A DNA stretch of 64,000 nt, from contig CANQON010000002.1 in the NCBI GenBank assembly GCA_947625505.1, positions 1 through 64,000 on the forward strand, read 5' to 3'. Both the position numbers and the translations under genes were made by a program. The stretch is from an uncultured Bacilli bacterium. Its GTDB lineage: Bacteria > Bacillota_I > Bacilli_A > RF39 > UBA660. Under the pieces are notes generated by a model. The model saw only the letters and a program-made list of their open reading frames with translations. It was not told the origin of the DNA and did not search any database. This document shows positions 1-10,671 of this stretch, in pieces. Positions within the stretch are counted from its first letter, which is position 1; every line of letters begins with the position of its first letter.

Positions 1-45
1 ATGCGTGTATGAATCTCAAGAAATTTGCGTTACATCATTACGCAT

Positions 46-72
46 AATCTAGGAGAATATCCTAGATTTTTC
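46..72. terminator. Rho-independent terminator-like hairpin
   Basis: AATCTAGGA (46-54) / TCCTAGATT (60-68) followed by T-run. Confidence 0.6.
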
Positions 73-130
73 ATTTTCTGTGAAAAAAAGACAAATAAGT
101 AAAAATATTTACCTATTTGTCAACAGTCTG

Positions 131-160
131 AGATAGTTAATTAATTAACTATCTTTTTTT
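131..160 (+). terminator. Palindromic hairpin plus T-tract upstream of the ylbL-like gene
   Basis: AGATAGTTAATTAATTAACTATCT (perfect palindrome) followed by TTTTTT. Confidence 0.6.
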
Positions 161-198
161 GGGAGTATATGATATCATTGTCTATGTATGGTGATATT

Positions 199-1239
199 AT
201 GGATAAGATAAATGATAGTTTATTTGAAGATAATAAAGAAAAGATAACAGTTAAAAGAATAATTGGTCATGTCTTACTTATAATTTTTGTTTTATTTATT
301 AGTTTTTATGAATTTCCTTATTATATAGATACTCCTGGAGGATTAGATAATCTTAATGAACGTATACCTATTGAAGATGGATATAAAGCTAAAGGATCTA
401 TTAATTTAACTTATGTTAGTGAAGTAAAAGGAACTCTTCCTTTACTTTTAATTGCGGCTATTTTACCTGATTGGGATATTGAGCCAAAAGAAAGTGTTGA
501 TTTGGGAACATTAGATTATAAATCTAATATGGTAAGACAACGTATATTAATGAAACAATCATATACGACTGCTATTAAACTGGCTTATGAAAAAGCTCAT
601 AAAGATATAAAAGTAACGAAAGAAAATTGTTATGTTATTTATGTTTTTGACGAAGCTAAAACTAATTTAGAAGTAGGAGATATGATTGTTAAAATAGATG
701 ATATAGATATTAAATCAGCTACAGATATTACGGATATTCTTTCAAAACATCAAATAGGCGATAAGATTACTATTACCATTTTAAATAATGATAAAGAAAA
801 GAAAAAAGAAGCAACATTAATAGATGATGGAACAGGTAAAGTATCAATTGGCTTACAAGTTACTTCGGAATATATTCTAGAAAGTAATCCTAAGTTTAAA
901 TTAGATTATAATAATATGGAGTTTGGACCTAGTGGAGGCTTAATGATAAGCTTAGCTGTCTATAATTCTTTAGTAAAAGAAGATATTACAGGAGGAAAAG
1001 TTATCGCAGGAACAGGTACTTTAAATGATAATGGATATGTAGGTCCTATTGGAGGTATTGAATACAAATTAAAAGGCGCTGTTAATGCTCATGCTGATAT
1101 CTTTTTTGTACCTAGTGAAGAGAACTATGATGAAGCTATAAAAATAAAAGAAAAGAAACATTATAAAATAAAAATAGTTAAGGTTGATACATTCGATGAT
1201 GCCTTAGAATACCTAGAAAAAAACGTTATGAAAAAATAG
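199..1239 (+). CDS. ylbL: YlbL-like PDZ / Lon-type (S16) serine protease, membrane anchored
   Basis: N-terminal TM, PDZ-like segment (LEVGDMIVKIDDIDIKS), Lon catalytic motif GPSGGLMISLAVYN and conserved K in YVGPIGGIEYKLKGA; GGTGATATT-ATG at 199 preferred over the ORF-track start at 169. Confidence 0.85.
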   Translation: MDKINDSLFEDNKEKITVKRIIGHVLLIIFVLFISFYEFPYYIDTPGGLDNLNERIPIEDGYKAKGSINLTYVSEVKGTLPLLLIAAILPDWDIEPKESVDLGTLDYKSNMVRQRILMKQSYTTAIKLAYEKAHKDIKVTKENCYVIYVFDEAKTNLEVGDMIVKIDDIDIKSATDITDILSKHQIGDKITITILNNDKEKKKEATLIDDGTGKVSIGLQVTSEYILESNPKFKLDYNNMEFGPSGGLMISLAVYNSLVKEDITGGKVIAGTGTLNDNGYVGPIGGIEYKLKGAVNAHADIFFVPSEENYDEAIKIKEKKHYKIKIVKVDTFDDALEYLEKNVMKK

Positions 1240-1284
1240 ACTTTTGTCTATTTTTTATGTTAAAATAATTAATGGTGAGATATT

Positions 1285-3822
1285 ATGAAGATGTCGGATG
1301 TTGATTTAAACAAAATAACGCCTATGATGCGTCAATACATCGATATAAAGAATAAAAATAAAGACATTATTATAATGTTTCGTTTAGGGGATTTCTATGA
1401 AGTCTTTTTTGAAGATGCTGTTACAGTATCACGAGAATTAGAATTAACACTAACAGGTCGTAGTGCAGGATTAGAAGAAAGAGTACCTATGTGTGGAGTT
1501 CCTCATCATGCTGTTAGTATATATATAGAAAAATTAGTTGATAAGGGATATAAAGTAGGTATATGTGAACAATTAGAAGATCCTGCAACAGCTAAAGGAT
1601 TAGTTGATAGGGGATTAATTCAAATAATTAGTAAAGGTACGATGACATCAGGGGAAACATTACAAGAAAATGATTTTAATTATATAGGTAGTGTTTTAGA
1701 TGTTGGTAGTGCATATGCTATTAGTTATACAGATATTACAACAGGAATATTTTATGTAACATTACTTAGTCATAATGCTAGTAATTTAGTTAGTGAAATT
1801 GTTTCTCTTGATTTAAAAGAAGTCGTAACTAATTCTAAGTTAGATAATAATATTATAAATATTCTTAGAAATCAGTTTAAAATAGTTATAAGTATTAATG
1901 ATGAAATAAGTGATAATCAAGACTATTATTATGTATATGAAGATATTACAGATAGTCGTATGGTAGAAGTTATTAAACATTTACTTACTTATATAACAGA
2001 AACACAAATGCGATCTTTGTCCCATATTCAAAAAGCTATTATTAAGGAAAATAAAAATGTTTTAAAGATGGATATTCATACGAAACGTAATCTAGAATTA
2101 ACTGAAACATTAAGACTTAAACAACGTAATTATTCTTTAATATGGGTTCTTGATAAAACGAAAACTGCTATGGGAGCTCGTTTACTTAAAAATTATATTG
2201 AAAATCCTTTAATTAATATTGAAGAAATAAATGCTCGTTATGATATCGTAGATAAATTACTAAAAGAATTTATTTTACGTGAAGATTTAAAAAATCTATT
2301 ATATGAAGTATATGATTTGGAAAGATTATCAGGTAGAGTTGCTTTTGGTAACGCTAATGCTAGAGACTTATTACAACTTAAAACTAGTTTAAAAGTATTA
2401 CCAGATATAACTTTAATTCTTAATAGTTTAGGATATCATACTTTTGAACCTTTAAATGATTTATATGATTTATTAGAACAAAGTATTTATGAGAATCCTC
2501 CAATTGGTTTAAAAGAGGGTTATCTAATTAAAGAAGGCTTTAATAGTGAATTAGATGAGTTAAAAGAATTACGTAAAGGGGGAAAAGACTTTATCGCTCG
2601 CTTTGAAGCTGAAGAAAAAGAGCGTACAGGTATTAAGACATTAAAAGTTGGATATAATAAAGTCTTTGGTTATTATATTGAAATATCTAAAGGCGCTATT
2701 AAAGAAGTAAAAGAAGAATATGGCTATGAAAGAAAGCAAACTTTAACTAATTGTGAAAGATATATAAGTCCTATTCTAAAAGAAAAAGAAGCTTTAATAT
2801 TAAATGCTGAAGAACGTATTATCGAACTTGAATATAATTTATTTGTAGAAATAAGAGATAAAGTAAAGGAATATATTCCTAAATTACAAGAGGCATCACG
2901 TATTATTAGTGAAATAGATGTATTACAGTCTTTTGCAACCATATCTGAAGAAAATAACTATGTAAGACCTACATTAACTAATGAACGTAATCTTTATTTA
3001 AAGGATAATCGTCATGCTGTTGTAGAAAAAGTTTTAGATAGTGAATATGTATGTAATGATATTGTTATGGATGAGAATACCAATATTGAATTAATTACAG
3101 GTCCTAATATGGCAGGTAAAAGTACTTATATGCGTCAACTTGCTATTACAGTTATTATGGCTCAAATAGGATGTTTTGTTCCTTGTAGAGAAGCTATTTT
3201 ACCTATTTTTGATGCTATATATACACGAATAGGTGCTAGTGATGACTTAGTTAGTGGAGAATCTACTTTTATGGTTGAAATGAAAGAAGCTAATTATGCT
3301 ATTAGTAATGCTACTAGTAATAGTTTAGTTTTATTTGATGAATTAGGTAGAGGAACAGCAACCTTTGATGGTATGGCTTTAGCGCAAGCTATTATTGAAT
3401 ATATTCATGATGAGATTAAATGTAAGACATTATTTTCAACCCATTACCATGAATTAACAGATTTAGAGAATAATTTAAAATATTTAAAAAATATTCATGT
3501 TAGTGCTCATGAAGAAGATGGAGAAATTACTTTCTTACATAAGATTAAACCTGGAAGTATTGATAAGAGTTATGGTATTCATGTTGCTGCTTTAGCAAGC
3601 CTACCTAAAAAATTAATTAATCGTGCTTCATCTATTTTAAAAGTATATGAGTCGAAAGAAGAAAAAAGAGATATTCGTATTCAAGAAGCATTACCTATCG
3701 ATGATTTAATTGATAATAAAGAATCAGAAGTAGAGAAAAGAATTAAAGAGATAGATCCTATGAATATTACACCTATGGAGGCTTTAACGATCTTAACAGA
3801 ATTAAAAGAGTTAACGAAATAA
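1285..3822 (+). CDS. mutS: DNA mismatch repair protein MutS
   Basis: N-terminal MMRQYIDIKNKNKDIIIMFRLGDFYEVFFEDA; Walker A GPNMAGKSTYMRQ; FDELGRGTATFDG. Confidence 0.97.
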   Translation: MKMSDVDLNKITPMMRQYIDIKNKNKDIIIMFRLGDFYEVFFEDAVTVSRELELTLTGRSAGLEERVPMCGVPHHAVSIYIEKLVDKGYKVGICEQLEDPATAKGLVDRGLIQIISKGTMTSGETLQENDFNYIGSVLDVGSAYAISYTDITTGIFYVTLLSHNASNLVSEIVSLDLKEVVTNSKLDNNIINILRNQFKIVISINDEISDNQDYYYVYEDITDSRMVEVIKHLLTYITETQMRSLSHIQKAIIKENKNVLKMDIHTKRNLELTETLRLKQRNYSLIWVLDKTKTAMGARLLKNYIENPLINIEEINARYDIVDKLLKEFILREDLKNLLYEVYDLERLSGRVAFGNANARDLLQLKTSLKVLPDITLILNSLGYHTFEPLNDLYDLLEQSIYENPPIGLKEGYLIKEGFNSELDELKELRKGGKDFIARFEAEEKERTGIKTLKVGYNKVFGYYIEISKGAIKEVKEEYGYERKQTLTNCERYISPILKEKEALILNAEERIIELEYNLFVEIRDKVKEYIPKLQEASRIISEIDVLQSFATISEENNYVRPTLTNERNLYLKDNRHAVVEKVLDSEYVCNDIVMDENTNIELITGPNMAGKSTYMRQLAITVIMAQIGCFVPCREAILPIFDAIYTRIGASDDLVSGESTFMVEMKEANYAISNATSNSLVLFDELGRGTATFDGMALAQAIIEYIHDEIKCKTLFSTHYHELTDLENNLKYLKNIHVSAHEEDGEITFLHKIKPGSIDKSYGIHVAALASLPKKLINRASSILKVYESKEEKRDIRIQEALPIDDLIDNKESEVEKRIKEIDPMNITPMEALTILTELKELTK

Positions 3823-3906
3823 CTCTTTTTCTTATTAAATAAGCCTTAATTAGGTAATTTATTTGAAAACCAATTTTATTTTTGTTATAATGATATAGGT
3901 GATGAT

Positions 3907-5817
3907 ATGGCAAAATATGATGAATCTTCAATTAAGATATTAGAGGGCTTAGAAGCAGTAAGAAAAAGACCTGGTATGTATATTGGGTCAACAGATAAAA
4001 AAGGCTTACATCATCTAGTATGGGAGATTGTTGATAACTCTATAGATGAAGTTATTAATGGTTATGGAAATAGAATTAAAATAATTATTCATGCTGATCA
4101 TAGTGTTAGTGTGGAAGATGAAGGAAGAGGTGTTCCTGTAGGTAAACATGCCTCAGGTAAAGATACTCCTGAAGTTATTTATACTGTTTTACATGCTGGA
4201 GGTAAATTTGAATCAAGTGGTTACTCAGTATCTGGAGGACTACATGGTGTAGGTGCATCTGTTGTTAATGCCTTATCTAAATGGATGCAAGTAACAATTA
4301 AAAGAGATGGCTATGAATACTTTATTTCTTTTAAAGATGGAGGTAAAGTAGATCAAAAACTTACAAGATTAGATAAAACATCTAAAACAGGTACTAAAGT
4401 AAGATTTATGCCTGATGATGAAATATTCTCTACAACTAATTTTTCTTTTACAACAATATGTGAAAGAATGCAAGAAAGTGCTTTTTTACTTAAAGGATTA
4501 ACAGTAGAAGTTATTGATGAAGAAGATAAAAAGCAAGAGACATTTCATTATGATAATGGTTTAGAATCTTTTGTTGAATATATTAATGATGATAAGACTC
4601 CTCTTCATAAGGTAGTACAATTTAGTGGTGTTAAAGATAAAATTGAAGTTGAAGTTGCTTTTCAATATACCAATACATATAATGATAATATTGTATCATT
4701 CGTTAATAATGTTAAAACAATTGATGGAGGATCTCATGAGGTAGGATTTAAAACAGCTTTAACGAAAGTATTTAATGATTATGCACGTAATAATGGACAT
4801 TTTAAAACGAAAGATAAAAATTTTGAAGGACCAGATACAAGAGAGGGATTAACAGCTATTTTAAGTTTAAAAATTCCTGAATCTTTATTACAATTTGAAG
4901 GACAAACAAAATCAAAATTAGGTACACCTAGTGCTCGTACTGTTGTGGAAAGTATCACAACTGAAAAGTTACAATTCTTCCTTGAAGAAAATAAAGAAGT
5001 AGCTACAAAGATATTAGAAAAAATGGTAAAGAGTAAAAATGCACGTGAAGCAGCTCGTAAAGCTCGTGATGAAGCACGTAATGGTAAAGATAAAGGTAAA
5101 AAAGAACGTATTATTAGTGGTAAATTAACGCCTGCCCAAACACGTAATCCTAAAATTAATGAATTATTCTTAGTTGAGGGTGATTCAGCAGGAGGAAGTG
5201 CGAAAACAGGACGTGATCGTAAGTATCAAGCTATTTTACCTTTAAGAGGTAAAGTTTTAAATACAGAAAAGGCAAGTCTAGATGAAGCATATAAGAATGA
5301 AGAAATAAATACCATGATTCATGCGATAGGGGCAGGAGCAGGTAGTGACTTTGACATTGAAGATAGTAATTATGATAAAGTTATTATTATGACTGATGCT
5401 GATGTTGATGGATCACATATTCAAATTTTATTACTTACTTTCTTCTATCGTTATATGAAACCATTAATTGAGACAGGACATTTATATATAGCGATGCCTC
5501 CTTTATATAAGATAGAATGTGGTAAAGAAGGAGAATATGCTTGGACAGAAGAAGATCGTAAGTTTTTATTAGAGAAGTATAAAGGTAAGCCAACTAAAAC
5601 CCAAAGATATAAAGGTTTAGGAGAAATGGATGCTACCCAATTATGGGAAACAACAATGGATCCTAAAACACGTAGTTTAATTAAAGTAAGTATTAATGAT
5701 GCTGCTTTAGCTGAAAAGAGAGTATCCGTTTTAATGGGAGATAAAGTTGATCCTAGAAAGGATTGGATAGAAGAAAATGTTGAATTCTCTCTAGAGGATA
5801 ATTATAAAATAAATTAG
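3907..5817 (+). CDS. parE: DNA topoisomerase IV subunit B (type IIA topoisomerase ATPase subunit)
   Basis: RKRPGMYIGSTDKKGLHHLVWEIVDNSIDE, GGLHGVGASVVNALS, EGDSAGGSAKTGRDR, TDADVDGSHIQ; paired with ParC. Confidence 0.93.
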   Translation: MAKYDESSIKILEGLEAVRKRPGMYIGSTDKKGLHHLVWEIVDNSIDEVINGYGNRIKIIIHADHSVSVEDEGRGVPVGKHASGKDTPEVIYTVLHAGGKFESSGYSVSGGLHGVGASVVNALSKWMQVTIKRDGYEYFISFKDGGKVDQKLTRLDKTSKTGTKVRFMPDDEIFSTTNFSFTTICERMQESAFLLKGLTVEVIDEEDKKQETFHYDNGLESFVEYINDDKTPLHKVVQFSGVKDKIEVEVAFQYTNTYNDNIVSFVNNVKTIDGGSHEVGFKTALTKVFNDYARNNGHFKTKDKNFEGPDTREGLTAILSLKIPESLLQFEGQTKSKLGTPSARTVVESITTEKLQFFLEENKEVATKILEKMVKSKNAREAARKARDEARNGKDKGKKERIISGKLTPAQTRNPKINELFLVEGDSAGGSAKTGRDRKYQAILPLRGKVLNTEKASLDEAYKNEEINTMIHAIGAGAGSDFDIEDSNYDKVIIMTDADVDGSHIQILLLTFFYRYMKPLIETGHLYIAMPPLYKIECGKEGEYAWTEEDRKFLLEKYKGKPTKTQRYKGLGEMDATQLWETTMDPKTRSLIKVSINDAALAEKRVSVLMGDKVDPRKDWIEENVEFSLEDNYKIN

Positions 5818-5826
5818 GAGTGAAAT

Positions 5827-8376
5827 ATGAGAAAGAAACAAGATGAAACGGCAGAAGTATTAGGAAAAATTTATGATTATACTTTAGAAGAAATCATGGG
5901 TGAAAGATTTGGAGAGTACGCTAAAGATATTATTCAGAATCGTGCTATACCAGATGTTCGTGATGGCTTAAAACCTGTTCAAAGACGTATCTTATATGCT
6001 ATGTTTAGAGATCATAACACATATGATCGAGCTCATAAAAAGTCTGCAACAGCTGTTGGTAATGTTATGGGACATTATCACCCACATGGTGATTCAAGTA
6101 TATATGAAGCTATGGTTCATATGAGTCAATGGTGGAAACAAAATGAATGTTATATTGATATGCATGGTAATAATGGTTCTATGGATGGTGATGGAGCTGC
6201 TGCTATGCGTTATACAGAAGCAAGACTATCTAAAATAAGTGGGGAACTATTAAAAGATATTGATAAAGATACGATTGAATGGGCGCCTAACTTTGATGAT
6301 ACTTTATATGAACCTACGGTTTTACCTGCTAAATATCCTAATTTACTTGTTAATGGTGCTAAAGGTATTAGTGCAGGATATGCAACAGAAATTCCTCCCC
6401 ATAATTTAGGAGAAGTAATAGAAGCTACAATTAAACGTATTGATAGTCCTAATTGTCGTTTAGATACCATTTTAGATATTATTAAAGGACCTGATTTTCC
6501 AACAGGTGGTATAGTTGAAGGACATAAACAAATAGTTGAAGCTTTAACAACAGGTAAAGGAAGAATTGTTGTTCGTGCTAGTTATGATATCGTCGAAGAA
6601 AAAAGTAAAAAGCAAGTTATTTTTCATAGTATTCCTTTTGAAGTTAATAAAGCTTTACTGGTTAAAAAAATAGCTGATTTAATTTATGATAAAAAGATTG
6701 ATGGAATAATTGAAGTACGTGATGAATCCGATCGTGAAGAAGCTGTACGTATTGTTCTTGATATTCGTCCATCTGCTAATATCGATAATATTTTAAATTA
6801 TTTATTTAAAAATACAGAGTTACAGATTAATTATACTTATAATATGGTTGCGATTGTTAACCGTCGCCCAATGTTAGTTGGTATTATGGATATTTTAGAT
6901 GCATATATTAAACATCAAAAAGAAGTTATCTTAAGAAGAACACGTTTTGATTTAGAACATGCTAAAGCTCGTATGCATATTGTTGAAGGTTTAATTAAAG
7001 CTTTAGATATATTAGATGAAGTAATTCATACTATTCGTAAAAGTAAAAATAAGGCTGACGCTATTGAAAATTTAGTTAAAGAATATGAATTTACTAGTGC
7101 TCAAGCTGAAGCTATTGTTAATTTACAATTATATCGTTTAACTAATACGGATGTTAATACTTTAATAGAAGAACGTAATAATTTATTATTAATTATTAAA
7201 GGATTAGAAGAAATATTAGCTAGTGAGGAACGCTTAAAAGGTGTTATGAAGGAAGAATTACGTAAGATTAAAAATGAATATGCAACGCCTCGTATTACAG
7301 AAATACGAGATGAAATAACTGAAATAAAAGTCGATACAACAGCTATGATACCTAAGGAAGATTGTATAGTTGCTGTTACTAAAGAGGGATACGTAAAAAG
7401 AGTATCACTAAGAAGTTATTCGGCTAGTGATGATATTACAAATTTAAAAGAGGGAGACTATCTATTAGGTTTATATACGCTTAATACGATGGATACTATT
7501 TTACTATTTACTAATCTAGGTAATTATTTATATCTTCCTGTTTATGAACTTCCTGATATGAAATGGAAAGATTTAGGTAAACATGTTAGTAATATAATAA
7601 AGGTAAGTTCTGATGAAAGTATTGTGGAGTGTTTACCTGTCATTAATTTTGATGAAGAAAAATATATTACGTTATTTAGTAAAAATGGTATGGTTAAGAA
7701 AACATTATTATCTGAGTTTAAAGTTCAACGTTATACGAAACCTATTACTTGTATGAAGTTAAAAGCTGATGATGAAGTTGTTAGTGTTGACTTTAATAAT
7801 GGAGAGAATGTCTTTATTACTTCCCATTATGGATATGGTTTAAAATATTTGGCTTCTGAAATACCTGTTACAGGTTTACGTAGTGCAGGTGTTAAAGCTA
7901 TTTCTTTAAAGAATGACTTTGTTGTTAGTGCTTGTACATATCATGATGAAGATATGTTAACGGTTATTACATCTAAAGGTACAGGTAAGAGAGTACGTTT
8001 AAGTGAATTTGAACAGACTAGTCGTGCTCGTAAAGGTGTATTAGTCATAAGAGATGTTAAGACTAATCCATATTATGTCTTTAAAACGTTTATCTTAAAT
8101 AATCATCATCATTTAATGTATAAGACAAAAGATGAGATTGTAGAAATGAAGATTACAGAGCTTCCAATTGTTGATCGTTATAGTACAGGATCACAATTTA
8201 CAAAACAAGCTTTATTAGATGCCTTTATAAAGAAAGAACTAGAAAATCCTAGTGAAGTAATATCTGATATTCCTAAAGAAGTAAAGGAGAATAAAGAAGT
8301 ATCTTTAGAAACAATTGATGAGAGAATTATGACAATAGATGATTTTCTTGATAATTTTGATATAAAAAGTGATTAA
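5827..8376 (+). CDS. parC: DNA topoisomerase IV subunit A
   Basis: RAIPDVRDGLKPVQRRILYAM, catalytic region AAAMRYTEARLS, C-terminal beta-pinwheel-like repeats; adjacent to parE. Confidence 0.93.
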   Translation: MRKKQDETAEVLGKIYDYTLEEIMGERFGEYAKDIIQNRAIPDVRDGLKPVQRRILYAMFRDHNTYDRAHKKSATAVGNVMGHYHPHGDSSIYEAMVHMSQWWKQNECYIDMHGNNGSMDGDGAAAMRYTEARLSKISGELLKDIDKDTIEWAPNFDDTLYEPTVLPAKYPNLLVNGAKGISAGYATEIPPHNLGEVIEATIKRIDSPNCRLDTILDIIKGPDFPTGGIVEGHKQIVEALTTGKGRIVVRASYDIVEEKSKKQVIFHSIPFEVNKALLVKKIADLIYDKKIDGIIEVRDESDREEAVRIVLDIRPSANIDNILNYLFKNTELQINYTYNMVAIVNRRPMLVGIMDILDAYIKHQKEVILRRTRFDLEHAKARMHIVEGLIKALDILDEVIHTIRKSKNKADAIENLVKEYEFTSAQAEAIVNLQLYRLTNTDVNTLIEERNNLLLIIKGLEEILASEERLKGVMKEELRKIKNEYATPRITEIRDEITEIKVDTTAMIPKEDCIVAVTKEGYVKRVSLRSYSASDDITNLKEGDYLLGLYTLNTMDTILLFTNLGNYLYLPVYELPDMKWKDLGKHVSNIIKVSSDESIVECLPVINFDEEKYITLFSKNGMVKKTLLSEFKVQRYTKPITCMKLKADDEVVSVDFNNGENVFITSHYGYGLKYLASEIPVTGLRSAGVKAISLKNDFVVSACTYHDEDMLTVITSKGTGKRVRLSEFEQTSRARKGVLVIRDVKTNPYYVFKTFILNNHHHLMYKTKDEIVEMKITELPIVDRYSTGSQFTKQALLDAFIKKELENPSEVISDIPKEVKENKEVSLETIDERIMTIDDFLDNFDIKSD

Positions 8377-8437
8377 TATCACTTTTTTCTTTGACATATG
8401 ATATACTATTGGTAGTTTTTTTAGAAAGGTGACTTGT

Positions 8438-10621
8438 ATGAGACGTTTACGTTTAACAGGAATACAACAAATGGATAACTTATCTAATGATGAATTATTA
8501 GATTTTATGATGATGCCTAACTTTCGTATACTAGGTAGTATGAGTCATCAACGTTTAATTTCCTTTATTAATGATTTAAGAGTAAAAAACTTTTTATTTG
8601 AAAATATTACTTATTATAGTTCAACATCAGCTCTTAGTAAATTATTAAGAAGATTAAGTAATGAAGAGTTTAATCATTTTATAGATAGTGAATCTTTAAA
8701 TATAATTAATAATTCACCTAGAAAGTTTGTTTTAATTCAAACAATCTTTTTAAATGATAATCCAGCTATAGCTGAAAGTTTAAAGGATTCAGCTTTAGCT
8801 AGTTATATCTTAGATAATTTTCATATTTATAGTAGTTTTATTGAACAGATGAATGAAGAAAAAGCTATTAGTTTATTTCAAAATATTATGCAAAAGCATC
8901 CTGAAAAGGTAGGATATATTGTACATTTAAATACGCGTAATCAATTAGCTGTTATTAAATATATAGGTATTTATAATTTTTATCATATTTGTGAAAATGA
9001 AAATATTTTTCTTTATTTAGCTAATGAAGTTATAAGTACTTTAATATGTAAGGAACCTTTCTATCAATATTTTGCTGATTTACCTACTAATAAGATTATA
9101 GAATTAATAAATAGGGGATTAATATTACCTGCTGTTTTTTCAAGTAATAAAGAATTTATTAAGAAGATAGCAACACTTAAAGATCCTAATGAATATCGTT
9201 TATTAGATTGTTCGATTATGAATTATGCTTATAATAATTTTCGTCGTAGTCGTTTATTACATTTAGAACAATGTATTACTTATTTAGAAGAGAATGGAAG
9301 AACATATAATGAAAGTGATATATTACCTTATTATTTAATAGAACCTACTTTAAGTGCTGAAATTTATGATCATTTATTTTATGATGATCATTTAGAAGCA
9401 GCACGTGAAAAATACTATGATGAACAAGTTAGTCTTATTCCTAATTGCTTTGGTTTATTAAAAGAATATTACGATTATTATATGAATCCAAATAGTGATG
9501 TACAAGCTATTGATAGTAATGTTAATTTTCAATCAAGTATGCGTATGTGGCAAACAAGTGGTGGAAGTAAAGAAGAGTTATATCAAATATTATTAAAAGC
9601 AAGTACTAAAAGATTTGAAGAAATACTTATTGATCGTTATTATAAAGATGTCGCTTATAACTTCTTAGCTAACTTATCTAATGCTTTAGCGTTTTTAAAA
9701 AGAGCATCACAAAGTGATTTAAAATTAAATGATGAAGAATATGCATCTTTAAAAGAAAGATTACAAAGATATGAAACAATACTTAATTTTCCTAATCTCT
9801 CATTAGAAGAACAATTAGCTTTCTATTATAGTTTTGATCCTAGTATTAATTATGCCTACTTATTTTATGAAGATTATCGTTTAGCTAAAGATACATCATA
9901 TGAAGATATGAATAGGGAAGTATTTAAACCTAGTCATACTTCTAATTTATATAATGAAGAACTATCTCAAAAATTAGGTATTGATATATATGAATTAAAG
10001 GGAGAACCATTCTATGCTTTTATTCATTTAACATCAATTAAGAGATCAGAAGCTAGTCGTGATAGTGGTTTATGGCAAGATAGAATTAGTATTTTCCTTG
10101 AAGATCCTTTAAGTGATATTGAATTTCCTATAGGGTCATCTATTTCTTTAGCCAGTGATCGTAAATTAGAAGCTTTAAGATCGGTTAATGAATATGTTAC
10201 TTTTGGCTATAATCATTTAGAGCCAAATCGTATTGCGCATGTATATCATGCTGATTCATATTCTTCTTTTAGAAGATCTGGTGTTGGTATGTGTAAAATT
10301 TGTGATATTGATACAGCAGAAGACCTAACTAGTAAAACAAGAAGATATAGTGAAATACTATATCAGGAAGTATCTAATATTGTTTTAGATCCTGATGTTT
10401 TAGCGCGTTATTCTAAATTTAAACCTAATTATTTATATTGTTATGATGAAATAACAATTTGGGATATGAGCGTTGCTCAAAGATTAGGTATACCTATCTT
10501 ACTTGTACATACTAATTGTTATTATCAAGAAATAGATGATTATATTGATTATAATCGCGATAATGAATATATTACATCATTAGATCAAGCAATGAAAATT
10601 AAGAGTTATCAAAGAAAATGA
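8438..10621 (+). CDS. Large uncharacterised protein (~727 aa)
   Basis: Single long ORF with SD (AAAGGTG) before ATG at 8438; no family recognised with confidence. Confidence 0.75.
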   Translation: MRRLRLTGIQQMDNLSNDELLDFMMMPNFRILGSMSHQRLISFINDLRVKNFLFENITYYSSTSALSKLLRRLSNEEFNHFIDSESLNIINNSPRKFVLIQTIFLNDNPAIAESLKDSALASYILDNFHIYSSFIEQMNEEKAISLFQNIMQKHPEKVGYIVHLNTRNQLAVIKYIGIYNFYHICENENIFLYLANEVISTLICKEPFYQYFADLPTNKIIELINRGLILPAVFSSNKEFIKKIATLKDPNEYRLLDCSIMNYAYNNFRRSRLLHLEQCITYLEENGRTYNESDILPYYLIEPTLSAEIYDHLFYDDHLEAAREKYYDEQVSLIPNCFGLLKEYYDYYMNPNSDVQAIDSNVNFQSSMRMWQTSGGSKEELYQILLKASTKRFEEILIDRYYKDVAYNFLANLSNALAFLKRASQSDLKLNDEEYASLKERLQRYETILNFPNLSLEEQLAFYYSFDPSINYAYLFYEDYRLAKDTSYEDMNREVFKPSHTSNLYNEELSQKLGIDIYELKGEPFYAFIHLTSIKRSEASRDSGLWQDRISIFLEDPLSDIEFPIGSSISLASDRKLEALRSVNEYVTFGYNHLEPNRIAHVYHADSYSSFRRSGVGMCKICDIDTAEDLTSKTRRYSEILYQEVSNIVLDPDVLARYSKFKPNYLYCYDEITIWDMSVAQRLGIPILLVHTNCYYQEIDDYIDYNRDNEYITSLDQAMKIKSYQRK

Positions 10622-10671
10622 ATTTATTTCATTTTTTTTCATTTTAATATATAATTGATATGGGTGATGAC

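Noticed and set aside
2724-2942. Minus-strand ORF within mutS (and similar ones at 6210-6470, 26963-27172, 27481-27756, 32283-32483, 37127-37330, 54721-54966)
   Set aside because: Fully contained in well-supported genes, no initiation signals; typical spurious ORFs of AT-rich DNA.
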